From: Novosphingobium umbonatum
GTDB taxonomy: Bacteria; Pseudomonadota; Alphaproteobacteria; Sphingomonadales; Sphingomonadaceae
DNA: 64,000 nucleotides
Direction of reading: 5' to 3'
Assembly (NCBI RefSeq): GCF_004005905.1
Contig: NZ_SACO01000004.1
Coordinates: 248,001-312,000, forward strand
Below are positions 25,570 to 34,905 of the stretch, piece by piece. How positions within the stretch are numbered: the first letter of the stretch is position 1; each line of letters opens with the position of its first letter. The notes beneath the pieces were generated by a model, which was given only the letters and a program-made list of their open reading frames with translations, searched no databases and was not told where the DNA came from. Position numbers and translations under genes: made by a program.

Positions 25570-25860
25570 TCAATCGCCGATCAATGTGACGGAAATATCG
25601 GCCAGCCCTTCGCGCGCCTTTTTGAGCGCGGTATATTCAGGCGAGTTCCAGAAACGCAGCGCCGTCTCGCGGTCGGGCCATTGGGTGACCACCACCGATG
25701 CGCCCTCATTGCCCTCGCCCTCCAATTGGGTGGCGCTCGGCCCGCGCAGCACATAGGTGCCGCCATATTCAGCTGTCAACTTGGCGGCGGCTCCGGCGTA
25801 ATTCTGGACAAAAGCCTCGCGGTCATGGACGCGGGCGGTAACGACAAACCATGCAGGCAT
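25570..25860 (-). CDS. DUF1330-domain protein
   Basis: A 96-residue ferredoxin-like fold protein of the DUF1330/dimeric alpha-beta-barrel group (MPAWFVVTARVHDREAF, VVVTQWPDRETALRFWNSPEYTALKKAR). Related small proteins occur as monooxygenase-like or stress-response domains in degradation clusters. It lies 27 bp before the GPH symporter and 22 bp after the alpha/beta hydrolase, in one operon. No catalytic role can be assigned. Confidence 0.82.
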   Translation of the reverse strand: MPAWFVVTARVHDREAFVQNYAGAAAKLTAEYGGTYVLRGPSATQLEGEGNEGASVVVTQWPDRETALRFWNSPEYTALKKAREGLADISVTLIGD

Positions 25861-25881
25861 GGGGGAATACCTTTCGAGCAA

Positions 25882-26856
25882 TCAAGGATGTTGGGGAAAG
25901 ACGCGGCCAAGGAACTGGTCGAGATCGCGCCCTGTTTCGTCGGGCAATTCCAGCATAGGATAATGGCCGACATCGGGATAATGCAGCAGGGTGACCGGCG
26001 CATTGGCAAATTGCTTCACCGCCTTGTCCGCCAGATAGGTGGGCAGCACGATATCGCGGTCGCCCCATTGCAACAGGATGGGCACTTTCACCTGCGCGGC
26101 TTCCGTGCCTGCGCCCTTCTTCCACAGCGACTTTTTATTGGCCTGATAATAGGCGCGGACGCGGGCAAAGCCGCCGTCCAGATTGTTGGTGTCATAATAC
26201 CAATCCACCGTTTCCGGCTTCAAGCGCGCCGGCACGCCGTAAAGCGAGGCCAAGGTCCAGCGGTAGAAGAATTTGGGGTAATAATTGGGCACGACATTTT
26301 CATGCAGCCAGATGGTTGCGGTTTCGGCGGCCGAAACATGGGTGGGTGGCGGCGCCTCAAGCGGCAAGGTGGACAGCGCCAGCGCCGCCACCTTGTCGGG
26401 ATGGGCGGCGGTGTAGAGCACCGAAAGCGTCGCCCCACTGGAGGAACCGACAATGGCGAAACGCTCCAGATGCTCCTGTTCGACAAAGGCCTCGATCAGC
26501 TGCATCACGCCCGAAAGGCCGGTGGATGGGCGCGGATCACGGCTGAGTCCATAGGGCGGCCAATCAAGCCGGATCACGCGGTAATGGGTTTTCAGCCGAT
26601 CGGCCCATGCGTCCCAAATGCGTAGGTTGGACATGGAGGAATGGAGCATCAGCACCACCGGCCCCTTGCCTTCATCGCGCACATGCAGCGTGACGCCATT
26701 GACCACTACAAAGCGTGACGGCGCGCCGCCCCATCGGGCCTGCACCTCATCATGGGAAGGGTTGAACGCCCCTGCCCGCATCAGCCCCAAGGCCAAGCCA
26801 GCGCTCATAACCAGCACCAGCAGGAGCGCAACGCCCCGCTTCAGGATCTTTGCCAT
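25882..26856 (-). CDS. membrane-anchored alpha/beta hydrolase
   Basis: A 324-residue alpha/beta-hydrolase. An N-terminal hydrophobic segment (residues 8-26) acts as signal peptide or anchor, so the enzyme probably faces the periplasm. The oxyanion strand VVLMLHSSMSN, nucleophile elbow VGSSSGATLS (Ser), acid QWGDRD and terminal His in DVGHYPMLE form the triad. It heads the minus-strand operon with DUF1330, GPH symporter and monooxygenase. It may unmask a substrate (ester or lactone) before uptake. Confidence 0.84.
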   Translation of the reverse strand: MAKILKRGVALLLVLVMSAGLALGLMRAGAFNPSHDEVQARWGGAPSRFVVVNGVTLHVRDEGKGPVVLMLHSSMSNLRIWDAWADRLKTHYRVIRLDWPPYGLSRDPRPSTGLSGVMQLIEAFVEQEHLERFAIVGSSSGATLSVLYTAAHPDKVAALALSTLPLEAPPPTHVSAAETATIWLHENVVPNYYPKFFYRWTLASLYGVPARLKPETVDWYYDTNNLDGGFARVRAYYQANKKSLWKKGAGTEAAQVKVPILLQWGDRDIVLPTYLADKAVKQFANAPVTLLHYPDVGHYPMLELPDETGRDLDQFLGRVFPQHP

Positions 26857-27016
26857 AGCCCTGTCTTTCTCGCCAAATATATCTTTATGGGGCGCAGCCT
26901 ATGCGCCCTCCAACTGCGGGCGAGAATGTTTCAACCTATGGCCGATAGGCGGATAGGGGCGGGAACCATGCAGGGCTTGCACGCGTTGGACAGGGGGAAG
27001 AATCCTGAGCCGGTCT

Positions 27017-27055
27017 GATGTTTCAATAATCGACCTATACGATTATTGAAACATC
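27017..27055. promoter_or_regulatory. 16-bp perfect inverted repeat upstream of katG
   Basis: GATGTTTCAATAATCG (27017-27032) and its exact complement CGATTATTGAAACATC (27040-27055) flank the 7-bp spacer ACCTATA. It lies 71 bp before katG in a 270-bp divergent region, and is AT-rich in a GC-rich genome. Such symmetry suggests a dimeric regulator's operator, perhaps a peroxide or iron sensor. It does not match a Fur box that I recognise. The rest of 26857-27126 shows no gene. Confidence 0.6.
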
Positions 27056-27126
27056 GACTTAAGATTGAATCGATCAGGCGCATTCCTGCACATTGGTGGC
27101 AAGAACAGAGCAGAAAAGGACCCGCC

Positions 27127-29292
27127 ATGACTCAACCCGCGCAATGCCCCTTCCACAAAGGTGCCAGCAAGACCACTGTGGCCTTGACCGAGAAGAACAG
27201 CCAGTGGTGGCCCGGCCGCCTCGATCTGAAGATCCTGAACAAGAATGCGCCGCAGATCAGCCCGACCGGCTCCAGCTTCGATTATGCCGCCGCTTTCGGG
27301 CAACTCGATCTGGCCGCCGTCAAGGCCGATATCGTGGCGCTGATGCATGACAGTCAGGACTGGTGGCCCGCCGATTTCGGCCATTATGGCGGGTTGTTCA
27401 TCCGCATGGCATGGCATAGCGCAGGCACCTATCGCATCAGCGACGGGCGCGGAGGCGCGGGCAGCGGGCAACAGCGCTTTGCCCCGCTCAATTCCTGGCC
27501 CGACAATGTCAATCTGGACAAGGCCCGCCGCCTGCTCTGGCCGATCAAGGCCAAATATGGCCAGTCGCTCAGCTGGGCAGACCTGATCGTGCTGGCAGGC
27601 ACCGTCGCGCTGGAAGACATGGGCCTGCCCGTGGTCGGCTTTGCCGGTGGCCGCGAGGATGCATGGGAGGCCGAGGACGATGTCTATTGGGGCGCGGAGG
27701 CCGAATGGCTGGATGACAAGGCTCGTTACAGCGGCGAGCGTGATCTGGAAGACCCTTTGGCCGCGGTGCAAATGGGCCTCATCTATGTGAACCCCGAAGG
27801 ACCGGGCGGCAATGGCGATCCGGTGGCCAGCGCGCGCGACATTCGCGAAACTTTCGCCCGCATGGCGATGAACGATTATGAAACGGTGGCGCTCATCGCC
27901 GGTGGCCACACTTTCGGCAAAACCCATGGCGCGGTGGCGGCGGATAATCTGGGCCCCGAACCCGAAGCAGCGCCCTTGGAAGCGCAAGGGCTGGGCTGGA
28001 TCAACCACGCAGGCGCGTCGAGCGGTGCCCATGCCACCACCAGCGGACTGGAAGTAACGTGGAGCCAGACGCCGACCCAATGGAGCAACCACTATTTCGA
28101 AAACCTGTTCGGCTATGATTGGGAAATGACCACCAGTCCCGCTGGCGCGCATCAGTGGCGGCCGGTGGGCGGGGCCGGTGCTGGTACTGTGCCCGATGCG
28201 CATGATCCGGCCAAGGCCCACGCGCCCGGCATGTTGACCAGCGACCTCGCGCTGCGTTTCGATCCGGCCTATGAAAAGATCAGCCGCCATTTCCTCGCCA
28301 ACCCCGATGAACTGGCCACAGCCTTTGCCGAGGCGTGGTACAAGTTGACCCACCGCGATATGGGGCCGCCTGCGCGCTTCCTCGGTCCCGATGTGCCCGC
28401 GCAGCCGCGCATCTGGCAGGACCCCGTGCCCGCAGTGGATCATCCGCTGATCGACGAAGCCGAGGCGCGCACGCTCAAGGAGCAGATCCTTGCCAGCGGT
28501 CTGTCGGTCAGCCGTCTGGTCAAAACCGCATGGGCCTCGGCGGCGACCTATCGCCATTCCGACAAGCGTGGCGGCACCAATGGCGCCCGCCTTGCCCTTG
28601 CTCCGCAAAAGGACTGGGCGGTGAACGAGCCGGATGAATTGGCCAAGGCGCTGGAGGTGCTGAAGGGCATCAAAGCCGGTTTCGATGCCAAGGGTGCGAA
28701 AAAGGTCAGCCTTGCCGATCTGATCGTGCTGGCGGGCAACGCCGGTGTGGAGGCCGCCGCCAAGGCTGCCGGTTACGACATCGCCGTGCCGTTCACGGCG
28801 GGGCGCACCGATGCCACGGTTGATCAGACCGATGCCGACAGCTTTGCCGTACTGGAACCGCGCGTCGATGGTTTCCGCAATTACATCGGCGTCAAAACCA
28901 CCCGCACGCCCGAGGAGCTGCTGGTGGACAAGGCCAATCTGCTCACCTTGAGCGTGCCGGAAATGAGCGTGCTGGTGGCGGGCCTGCGCGTGCTGGGCGC
29001 CAATGTCGGAGACAGCAAGGCAGGCATGTTCACCCATAGGGTCGGCACGCTCAGCAATGACTTCTTCGTCAACCTGCTGGCCACCGGAACCACGGGCGTG
29101 TGGCAGGGCAAGGATGGGCATTACAGCACCAGCGATGACCAGTGGGAAGGCAGCCGCGTGGATCTGTTGTTCGGATCGAATGCGCAATTGCGTGCGATTG
29201 CCGAACATTATGGCGCGGCAGATGGTGAAAAGCCCTTCGTCACCGCCTTTGCGGCTGCATGGGCCAAGGTGATGGATCTGGGCCGGTTCTGA
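27127..29292 (+). CDS. katG: catalase-peroxidase KatG
   Basis: A 721-residue bifunctional catalase-peroxidase. The N-terminal heme domain holds the distal site [13 protein letters not shown] (Arg, Trp, His) and the proximal His in [12 protein letters not shown]. The Trp-Tyr-Met adduct residues are present (Trp in MAWHSAG, Tyr in GLIYVNPEG, Met in the [11 protein letters not shown] region). The C-terminal half repeats the fold without heme ([14 protein letters not shown]: [11 protein letters not shown]). The ATG at 27127 with AAAGGA before it gives the normal N-terminus; an in-frame TTG at 27046 falls inside the inverted repeat and is not used. It removes H2O2, which leaky flavin monooxygenases in this region could produce. 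Confidence 0.97.
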   Translation: MTQPAQCPFHKGASKTTVALTEKNSQWWPGRLDLKILNKNAPQISPTGSSFDYAAAFGQLDLAAVKADIVALMHDSQDWWPADFGHYGGLFIRMAWHSAGTYRISDGRGGAGSGQQRFAPLNSWPDNVNLDKARRLLWPIKAKYGQSLSWADLIVLAGTVALEDMGLPVVGFAGGREDAWEAEDDVYWGAEAEWLDDKARYSGERDLEDPLAAVQMGLIYVNPEGPGGNGDPVASARDIRETFARMAMNDYETVALIAGGHTFGKTHGAVAADNLGPEPEAAPLEAQGLGWINHAGASSGAHATTSGLEVTWSQTPTQWSNHYFENLFGYDWEMTTSPAGAHQWRPVGGAGAGTVPDAHDPAKAHAPGMLTSDLALRFDPAYEKISRHFLANPDELATAFAEAWYKLTHRDMGPPARFLGPDVPAQPRIWQDPVPAVDHPLIDEAEARTLKEQILASGLSVSRLVKTAWASAATYRHSDKRGGTNGARLALAPQKDWAVNEPDELAKALEVLKGIKAGFDAKGAKKVSLADLIVLAGNAGVEAAAKAAGYDIAVPFTAGRTDATVDQTDADSFAVLEPRVDGFRNYIGVKTTRTPEELLVDKANLLTLSVPEMSVLVAGLRVLGANVGDSKAGMFTHRVGTLSNDFFVNLLATGTTGVWQGKDGHYSTSDDQWEGSRVDLLFGSNAQLRAIAEHYGAADGEKPFVTAFAAAWAKVMDLGRF

Positions 29293-29297
29293 ACCAC

Positions 29298-29331
29298 AGG
29301 GGAGTAGGGGGAGCGCCACCCCTACTCTCCT
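29298..29331 (+). terminator. hairpin after katG
   Basis: A 13-bp stem with one G-U pair (29298-29310 with 29319-29331, loop of 8) directly follows katG. No U-tract follows on the plus strand, so it may act as a stabilising hairpin or a Rho-assisted terminator. Confidence 0.6.
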
Positions 29332-29438
29332 GACCAAAAAGCCAAACATTCCGCATTTTGGATTGACCAATAGCCCCATCATGGGCAGCTTGCTCCGGCA
29401 GACAGACGATGAATCTGTCACACCAAAACCGGAGAGCC

Positions 29439-30902
29439 ATGACCGTGAAAGCCGCGACCACATCGACCACGACAGGCCTCGCCTGCGCCATCAGCGCGCT
29501 ATGCGTGGCATCCCCTGCCTTGGCACAGCGCCCGCAGGTCACGATTGCGCAAGGGAGTCTGTCCGGCGTCGAGGCCGATGGCGTAGAGGCCTTCAAGGGC
29601 ATTCCCTTTGCCGCCCCACCGGTGGGCGCGTTGCGCTGGCGGGCGCCACAACCTGCTCCGGCATGGCAAGGCCTGCGCGATGCTAGCGACTATGGCCATG
29701 ATTGCGTGCAGAATTACACGGGCTTTCAACCCAAAGGCTCCGAACCTGCCGAGGACTGCCTCTATCTCAACATCTGGCGCCCGCATGGGGTGAAACAGAA
29801 ATTGCCGGTCCTTGTCTGGATCTACGGCGGCGGCTTCGTCAATGGTTCGGCCTCACGCCCCATTTACCAAGGGCACCGCTTGGCCAGTCGCAACATTCTG
29901 GTGGTCAACCTCAATTATCGTCTGGGCCGCTTTGGCACCTTTGCCCATCCCGCGCTGACCAAGGCCGATGAGGATCAAGGCAAGCTGGGCAATTACGGCT
30001 ATCTAGACCAGATCGCGGCGCTGCAATGGGTCCAACGCAATATTGCCGCCTTTGGTGGTGATCCGGCCAATGTCACCATCTTTGGCGAGAGTGCGGGCGG
30101 GATGTCGGTCCACAACCTGCTGACCTCGCCTTTGGCCAAGGGGCTATTCAAACGGGCGGCGATTGCCTCTGGCGGGGATGGGCATTTCATCGGCACGCCC
30201 ACGCTGGCCGCGGCCGAAGCGATCGGGGTGGATTTTGGCCAATCCCAGAATATTGCCGGAGATGATCCGCAAGCTCTGGCCAAATTGCGCGCCCTGCCCG
30301 CCGATGCCTTGCGCGGCGACATCAAGCTGGGCAGCGTTCTGGCCAACGGCAAGCGCAGTTTCAGCAGCCCCTTCCCCGATGGCAAGATCACGGTGGACAC
30401 TTTGCCGGCCTATACATCGGGCCAATTCCGGCATGTGCCGGTGATGATCGGCGCGACCAGCGGCGATATGGGCGGGCCAAGTGGCATGATGATCAAGGGC
30501 GCAAGGGATCTGGCGGCGCTGCTATCCTCCTCGGACGTGCCGACCTATTATTACCGTTTTTCCTATGTCGCCGATGCCGCCCCAACCGGCAAACAGGCTG
30601 GCGCGATCCATGCCGATGACCTGCCTTATTATTTCGACACCGCCGACATCAAATATGACAAGGACACCAAGCCTGCCGACCGGAAAATGGGCCTGATCAC
30701 CAGCAGCTATCTGGTCCATTTCGTCAAGACCGGCAATCCGAATGGCGCTGGCCTGCCCAAATGGCCGCGTTATCAGGGCAAGGGCGGGATGATGATGGAC
30801 CTGTCAGCTTCGGGCCGCGCCGAAGCGAAACGAGAGCCAATATCGGCTCAAGAACCAGCGCCCGCCGCCAAATCCGCGCCGATCTCGCCCTCGGCCAGTT
30901 AA
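29439..30902 (+). CDS. type-B carboxylesterase, exported
   Basis: A 487-residue esterase of the carboxylesterase/para-nitrobenzyl esterase family with an Ala-rich signal peptide (cleavage near ALAQ-RP). Hallmarks are FKGIPFAAPPVG, EDCLYLNIW, the oxyanion loop IYGGGF, the nucleophile elbow FGESAGGMS and a His in AIHADDLPYYF. The acid position lies in GATSGDMGG, where Asp replaces the more common Glu. I start at 29439 because GGAGAG precedes that ATG; an earlier ATG at 29409 has no such site. It is convergent with the aromatic-acid MFS gene, so it may hydrolyse an ester whose acid the carrier imports. Confidence 0.88.
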   Translation: MTVKAATTSTTTGLACAISALCVASPALAQRPQVTIAQGSLSGVEADGVEAFKGIPFAAPPVGALRWRAPQPAPAWQGLRDASDYGHDCVQNYTGFQPKGSEPAEDCLYLNIWRPHGVKQKLPVLVWIYGGGFVNGSASRPIYQGHRLASRNILVVNLNYRLGRFGTFAHPALTKADEDQGKLGNYGYLDQIAALQWVQRNIAAFGGDPANVTIFGESAGGMSVHNLLTSPLAKGLFKRAAIASGGDGHFIGTPTLAAAEAIGVDFGQSQNIAGDDPQALAKLRALPADALRGDIKLGSVLANGKRSFSSPFPDGKITVDTLPAYTSGQFRHVPVMIGATSGDMGGPSGMMIKGARDLAALLSSSDVPTYYYRFSYVADAAPTGKQAGAIHADDLPYYFDTADIKYDKDTKPADRKMGLITSSYLVHFVKTGNPNGAGLPKWPRYQGKGGMMMDLSASGRAEAKREPISAQEPAPAAKSAPISPSAS

Positions 30903-30907
30903 CGCCT

Positions 30908-32152
30908 TTATGCGCTGGCGGTTTTACTCGATTGCCGCCAGCGCAACAAAGCCACCGCCAGCGCGGCCAGCAACATGGGCATTATCGCCGCCTTGATCAC
31001 CGCCATGCCCTGCCAGCCTAGCTTGAGCAAAGCGCCGCCTAGCAAGGGACCGATGATCGACCCGATCCGCCCCACGCCCAAGGCCCAACCCACACCGGTC
31101 GACTTGACCGAGGCGGGATAGAACGAAGCGGTGACCGCATTCATCGCAATCTGCCCGCCGACCACCACCGCCCCGACATAGGCAGAAGCCGCCAACAACA
31201 CCGGCACATTCTGCCCGCCCATGCCCATCACCATCAGGCCAACCGCCCCCGAAACATAGGCCATGGCCAACAAGCGCAAGGGATCAAAACGCGCGATCAG
31301 ATAGGAGAGCGCCAAAGCTCCGAAAATGCCGCCCAGATTGAGGATAGCCGCAGACAAAGTGGCCAGCGAAAGCGAGGAACCAACCAGACTGAGCAAAGAT
31401 GGCATCCAGTTGACCAGAAAATACATCACCAGCAAATTGCAGAAAAAGGCCATCCACAGCAGCAATGTGGGGACCAAGCGGCCCTCGGCAAAAATCTGGC
31501 CCACAGCAGCAGAGGCGACCGCCTCACCCTTGCCCTTTTGCCGCGCGGCGGGCAGGCCCAGCCACAAGACGGGCAACAACACCAGAGGTAAGCCGCCGCC
31601 CAGATAGAACACACCCTGCCAACCGCCCCAAGCCACCACTGGCGCAGTCACCAGTCCGCCTATCGTCGCGCCAAGCGGAAAGCCGCAGAACATGACCATC
31701 ACCAACACATGGCGCAGGCGGGCCGAGGCATAATCATTGGTCAGCGAAATGAGATTGGGCAGCACGCCGCCCAGTCCCAGCCCTGTCACCACCCGCCAAA
31801 GGGTCAGTTGCCCGATATTCTGCGCCAAGGTCGTGCCCAAAGAGCATAGCGCGAATAGGGCGACGCAGAGCAGGATCACCGGTTTCCGCCCGAAACGGTC
31901 CGCCAAAGGGCCGAACAGAAACGCGCCCAGAGCCAGACCTACCAGACCCGACGAAAACACCGGCCCCAACAAGGCCGGTGCAATCCCCCACTGGCCCGAA
32001 ATCACCGGCGCGACAAAGGCAATGGCCTGCGTGTCCAACCCGTCGCAAAAAGCGACCAAGGCACAAAGCAGCATGACGCGCATTTGCAGGGCCAGACTGG
32101 CCGGGGCTTCAGAATGCTGGTCGGCACTGGAACCGGTGATGGACATGGCCAT
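30908..32152 (-). CDS. MFS aromatic-acid:H+ symporter (AAHS type)
   Basis: A 414-residue MFS carrier with 12 helices. The first helix has FCDGLDTQAIAFVAP, the D-G-x-D motif of the AAHS family (PcaK, VanK, BenK), followed by GPLADRFGRKP in loop 2-3. AAHS carriers import protocatechuate, vanillate, benzoate and the like. The start has GGAGAGAG upstream. No aromatic catabolic enzyme lies immediately beside it except the convergent esterase, so the substrate is a guess. Confidence 0.87.
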   Translation of the reverse strand: MAMSITGSSADQHSEAPASLALQMRVMLLCALVAFCDGLDTQAIAFVAPVISGQWGIAPALLGPVFSSGLVGLALGAFLFGPLADRFGRKPVILLCVALFALCSLGTTLAQNIGQLTLWRVVTGLGLGGVLPNLISLTNDYASARLRHVLVMVMFCGFPLGATIGGLVTAPVVAWGGWQGVFYLGGGLPLVLLPVLWLGLPAARQKGKGEAVASAAVGQIFAEGRLVPTLLLWMAFFCNLLVMYFLVNWMPSLLSLVGSSLSLATLSAAILNLGGIFGALALSYLIARFDPLRLLAMAYVSGAVGLMVMGMGGQNVPVLLAASAYVGAVVVGGQIAMNAVTASFYPASVKSTGVGWALGVGRIGSIIGPLLGGALLKLGWQGMAVIKAAIMPMLLAALAVALLRWRQSSKTASA

Positions 32153-32280
32153 CTTTATCTCTCTCCTCCCCCGAAACGGGCTATTTAATTTTGTTTAAAA
32201 CCACTGTGTCGCCAGCGGCCCCGCAATGCAAGCCTTGACCTCACGCTTTGACCTTTGCGCCCACAGGTTTTGCGCCATCA

Positions 32281-32312
32281 CCAAAGAAAAAGGGGAGCCC
32301 AAGCCCCCCTTT
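32281..32312 (-). terminator. rho-independent terminator of the receptor gene
   Basis: On the minus strand a stem AAAGGGG/CCCCTTT (32306-32312 with 32289-32295, loop of 10) is followed by a T-rich run (TTTCTTTGG), 20 bp after the receptor stop codon. It is a normal intrinsic terminator. Confidence 0.8.
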
Positions 32313-32332
32313 CCCCGTCCCTGATCCGTCGA

Positions 32333-34720
32333 TCAGAATTTGTAGCCAAGCGTTGCCCCGAAATAGCGGAAGGCGCCCTTGGGCAAGAAACCGGTCCGGT
32401 TGGTGGGGGTGACCGCCTGCGTGGTGAACAGGCCCGGCGTGCCCATCGCCGTGTAATAACGCTGGTTGGTAAGGTTTTTCACAAAGAGCGAGAAGGACAG
32501 CCCCTTCTCCTCGGCCCGCATGCCCAGCGTACCATCGACGGTGGTATAGGCCTTCTGCCATTGCAGCGGGTCCTGTTCCAACGCGAAATTGATCGCGCTT
32601 TGATAGGCCACATTCACGTCGGCAAAGGCAATACGACCCGCCAAGGGATGTTCGAAACGCGGGTTTACCCCCAGACGCCATGTCGGAGTATTGGGCAAAA
32701 TGCCGCCCTGAATATTCTGCGCCGCGCCCGATACCAGCGTGGTGCCGGTGCGATAGCGGAAGCAGGTGTTATAGGGCGCCGCCGTACCGGTGGTCACCGC
32801 CACATAGGCCGCCTGATTTTGCAGCGGACAGCCAATGCCATCGGCATCAAACCGCGTTTTGACATAGCTGCCCGACATGGCCACACTCAGGCCATCGACC
32901 GGACGCAGGGTCAGTTCCACCTCGACACCCTTGGTTTCGGAGGCGCCGGCATTGGTCGTCACGAAAGTGAACGTGTTGGTCGACGGGTCCGAACGATTGG
33001 CCTGCACCTGCAGGTTCTTGTACTTGGCCAGGAACAGAGCGACCGCAATGCTCACCTTGCGATCAGCCGTGTTGCCCTTGAAGCCCAGTTCGAAAGCATT
33101 GACCGTTTCGGGCTGGACAACGGGGTTGTTGTTGAAAGTCTGGGTAAATTCGGTACCCAGCGACTGCCCCTTATAACCGCGCGTATAGGAGGTGTAGACC
33201 TGCGCACGGCGGCTGAATTCATATTGCAGACCCATCTTGCCGGTCAACACATCATCCGATGCCGCCGTATAGCCTTCGGTCAAAGGATAGCCGCTTTGCA
33301 GGATGGTGTCGCCCGCGAAAGGTGCAGTCGTGTCCTGCTTGCCCCAGACCGAAATGCTTTCATGCTGCCAACGCACCCCGCCCAAGGCCTTCAGGCCGGA
33401 GAGGATATTATAGTCAAACTGGGCAAAACCGGCGATCTGGCTTTGGCGCAAATGGGCGCGGTGGTGGCCCGAAAAACCCGCCAGATTAATCGAGGGGCAA
33501 ACTGCCCCCAAAGTCAGCCCCGTCGCGGTGCAATTGACAAAGCGGCGGGTGAATTCACGGTCCAGCGTGGTATCGGCAAAAAAGCCGCCGATGGTGTAAT
33601 TCAGCTTCTGCTTGCCCGAGTTGGACAGGCGCAATTCCTGCGTAAAGCCGCCCAGAGTGAAAGGGCCGCCATTCACGTCATATTGGGCAACCGCATTGGT
33701 GCCGGTATAGATCGGCACGGCGGTGTTGATCCCGTCAACGTCCACCGTATTGTCAAAGCTGTAATGCTGCCATGCGGTGACCGAGGTGATCGTGGCGAAA
33801 TCCAGATCATATTTGGCCTCCAGCGAATAGGTCTGCTGCGAGGTGCGCGAGGTGTTATCACCATTCGAACTGACCTGGGCATTGTTGGGGCCGGGCACCA
33901 CGGGCGATGCCAGCGCAGTCAGATTGGCATTGTCCGAACGGATCAGCACCGACTGGCAGCAGAAGGCGTTGTTTTTGGAATAATCCACCGTGGCCAGAAC
34001 ATTGAAACGGCCAAGATCCAGTTCCATCTTGCCGCGCAGGCCAAAGGATTCATAGCCATTGGTTTTGCGGCGCAGGGTCACATTGTAAATGTAGCCCTCG
34101 TCCTTGTTGTAAAAGCCCGAGACACGCATGCCCAGCTTGTCGCTCAACGGACCCGAAACCGTGCCATTGAGGTGGTATTCGCCCTTTTCGGCAATGGTGG
34201 CATTGACCTTGCCCGACAGGCTCTTGCTGGGGCGGGCGGTGACAATGTTGATCACCCCGCCGGTGGCATTCTTGCCAAACAAAGTGCCTTGGGGTCCGCG
34301 CAGCACTTCGATCCGTTCAATATCGGCCAGATCCGAAAAACCCTGCGCCTGACGCGCCATCACCACGCCATCCAGCACCGTGGAAACCGAGCTTTCGGTG
34401 CCCTGACCGAAAACAGCGGTGCCGATGCCGCGAATACGGAAGCTGGAGTTGGAGGGGTTGTTGCCCTGTTGATAGGATAAGGTTGGCGAAATCTGGGTCA
34501 GGCTTTTGGTATCGGTGATACCGCGCGTGGCCAGCGTTTCACCGGCCACAGCGGTCACGGCCAAAGGCACATCCTGCAAACGTTCCGCGCGCTTTTGCGC
34601 CGTCACCACAATTTCACCGGGCGCGACTTCGGGCTTGTCCGCAGCCTGTTGTGCATAAAGCGGTTGGGCAAAAGCCAGCAAGGCGCCGCCAGCCAGCAGC
34701 GCGGCACAGCCACGTTTCAT
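32333..34720 (-). CDS. TonB-dependent receptor of sulfatase locus
   Basis: A 795-residue receptor with a signal peptide (about residues 1-24, ending LYAQQ), TonB box GEIVVTAQKR, plug motifs FRIRGIGTAVFGQG and VLRGPQGTLFGKNATGG, and a barrel ending YFGATLGYKF. The ATG at 34720 is preceded by GGGGGAT; upstream sequence in frame is non-coding. It is divergent from the first of four sulfatases with 185 bp between, so it probably imports the sulfated substrate or its products. The substrate is inferred from context. Confidence 0.9.
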   Translation of the reverse strand: MKRGCAALLAGGALLAFAQPLYAQQAADKPEVAPGEIVVTAQKRAERLQDVPLAVTAVAGETLATRGITDTKSLTQISPTLSYQQGNNPSNSSFRIRGIGTAVFGQGTESSVSTVLDGVVMARQAQGFSDLADIERIEVLRGPQGTLFGKNATGGVINIVTARPSKSLSGKVNATIAEKGEYHLNGTVSGPLSDKLGMRVSGFYNKDEGYIYNVTLRRKTNGYESFGLRGKMELDLGRFNVLATVDYSKNNAFCCQSVLIRSDNANLTALASPVVPGPNNAQVSSNGDNTSRTSQQTYSLEAKYDLDFATITSVTAWQHYSFDNTVDVDGINTAVPIYTGTNAVAQYDVNGGPFTLGGFTQELRLSNSGKQKLNYTIGGFFADTTLDREFTRRFVNCTATGLTLGAVCPSINLAGFSGHHRAHLRQSQIAGFAQFDYNILSGLKALGGVRWQHESISVWGKQDTTAPFAGDTILQSGYPLTEGYTAASDDVLTGKMGLQYEFSRRAQVYTSYTRGYKGQSLGTEFTQTFNNNPVVQPETVNAFELGFKGNTADRKVSIAVALFLAKYKNLQVQANRSDPSTNTFTFVTTNAGASETKGVEVELTLRPVDGLSVAMSGSYVKTRFDADGIGCPLQNQAAYVAVTTGTAAPYNTCFRYRTGTTLVSGAAQNIQGGILPNTPTWRLGVNPRFEHPLAGRIAFADVNVAYQSAINFALEQDPLQWQKAYTTVDGTLGMRAEEKGLSFSLFVKNLTNQRYYTAMGTPGLFTTQAVTPTNRTGFLPKGAFRYFGATLGYKF

Positions 34721-34775
34721 AGTCTCATCCCCCTTGTTGATTCTCGCCCACTTGTCGGGGCGGATGCCGGCCCTA

Positions 34776-34803
34776 TGACAAAAAGCGTCAACGTTGTCAC
34801 TAC
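34776..34803. promoter_or_regulatory. candidate LacI-type operator
   Basis: In the divergent receptor/sulfatase promoter region TGAC-N7-GTCA (34776-34790) runs into CAACGTTG (34789-34796), a palindrome centred on CG, the usual core of LacI/GalR operators. AACGTT also occurs at 42508-42513, just before the LacI gene at 41491. A LacI protein controlling the whole locus is a reasonable reading. Confidence 0.4.
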
Positions 34804-34905
34804 TAAATTGACAGCGCCGTCTGTCCTGTGCATTTTCGATCATGACAACGATAGCCTCTTACAGCTGATCGCAAAACGTAAAACCGCAGAATCCGGAGTG
34901 GATCG

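Noticed and set aside
27046..27126. Upstream TTG start for katG
   Set aside because: It lies inside the inverted repeat and has no ribosome binding site; the ATG at 27127 has one and gives the family N-terminus.
27043..29463. 806-codon open frame antisense to katG
   Set aside because: It mirrors the real katG over its whole length, has no recognisable domain, and arises from high GC in third codon positions.
32255..34480. 741-codon open frame antisense to the receptor gene
   Set aside because: Low-complexity His/Arg/Gly-rich product with no domain, opposite a clear TonB receptor; a GC artefact.
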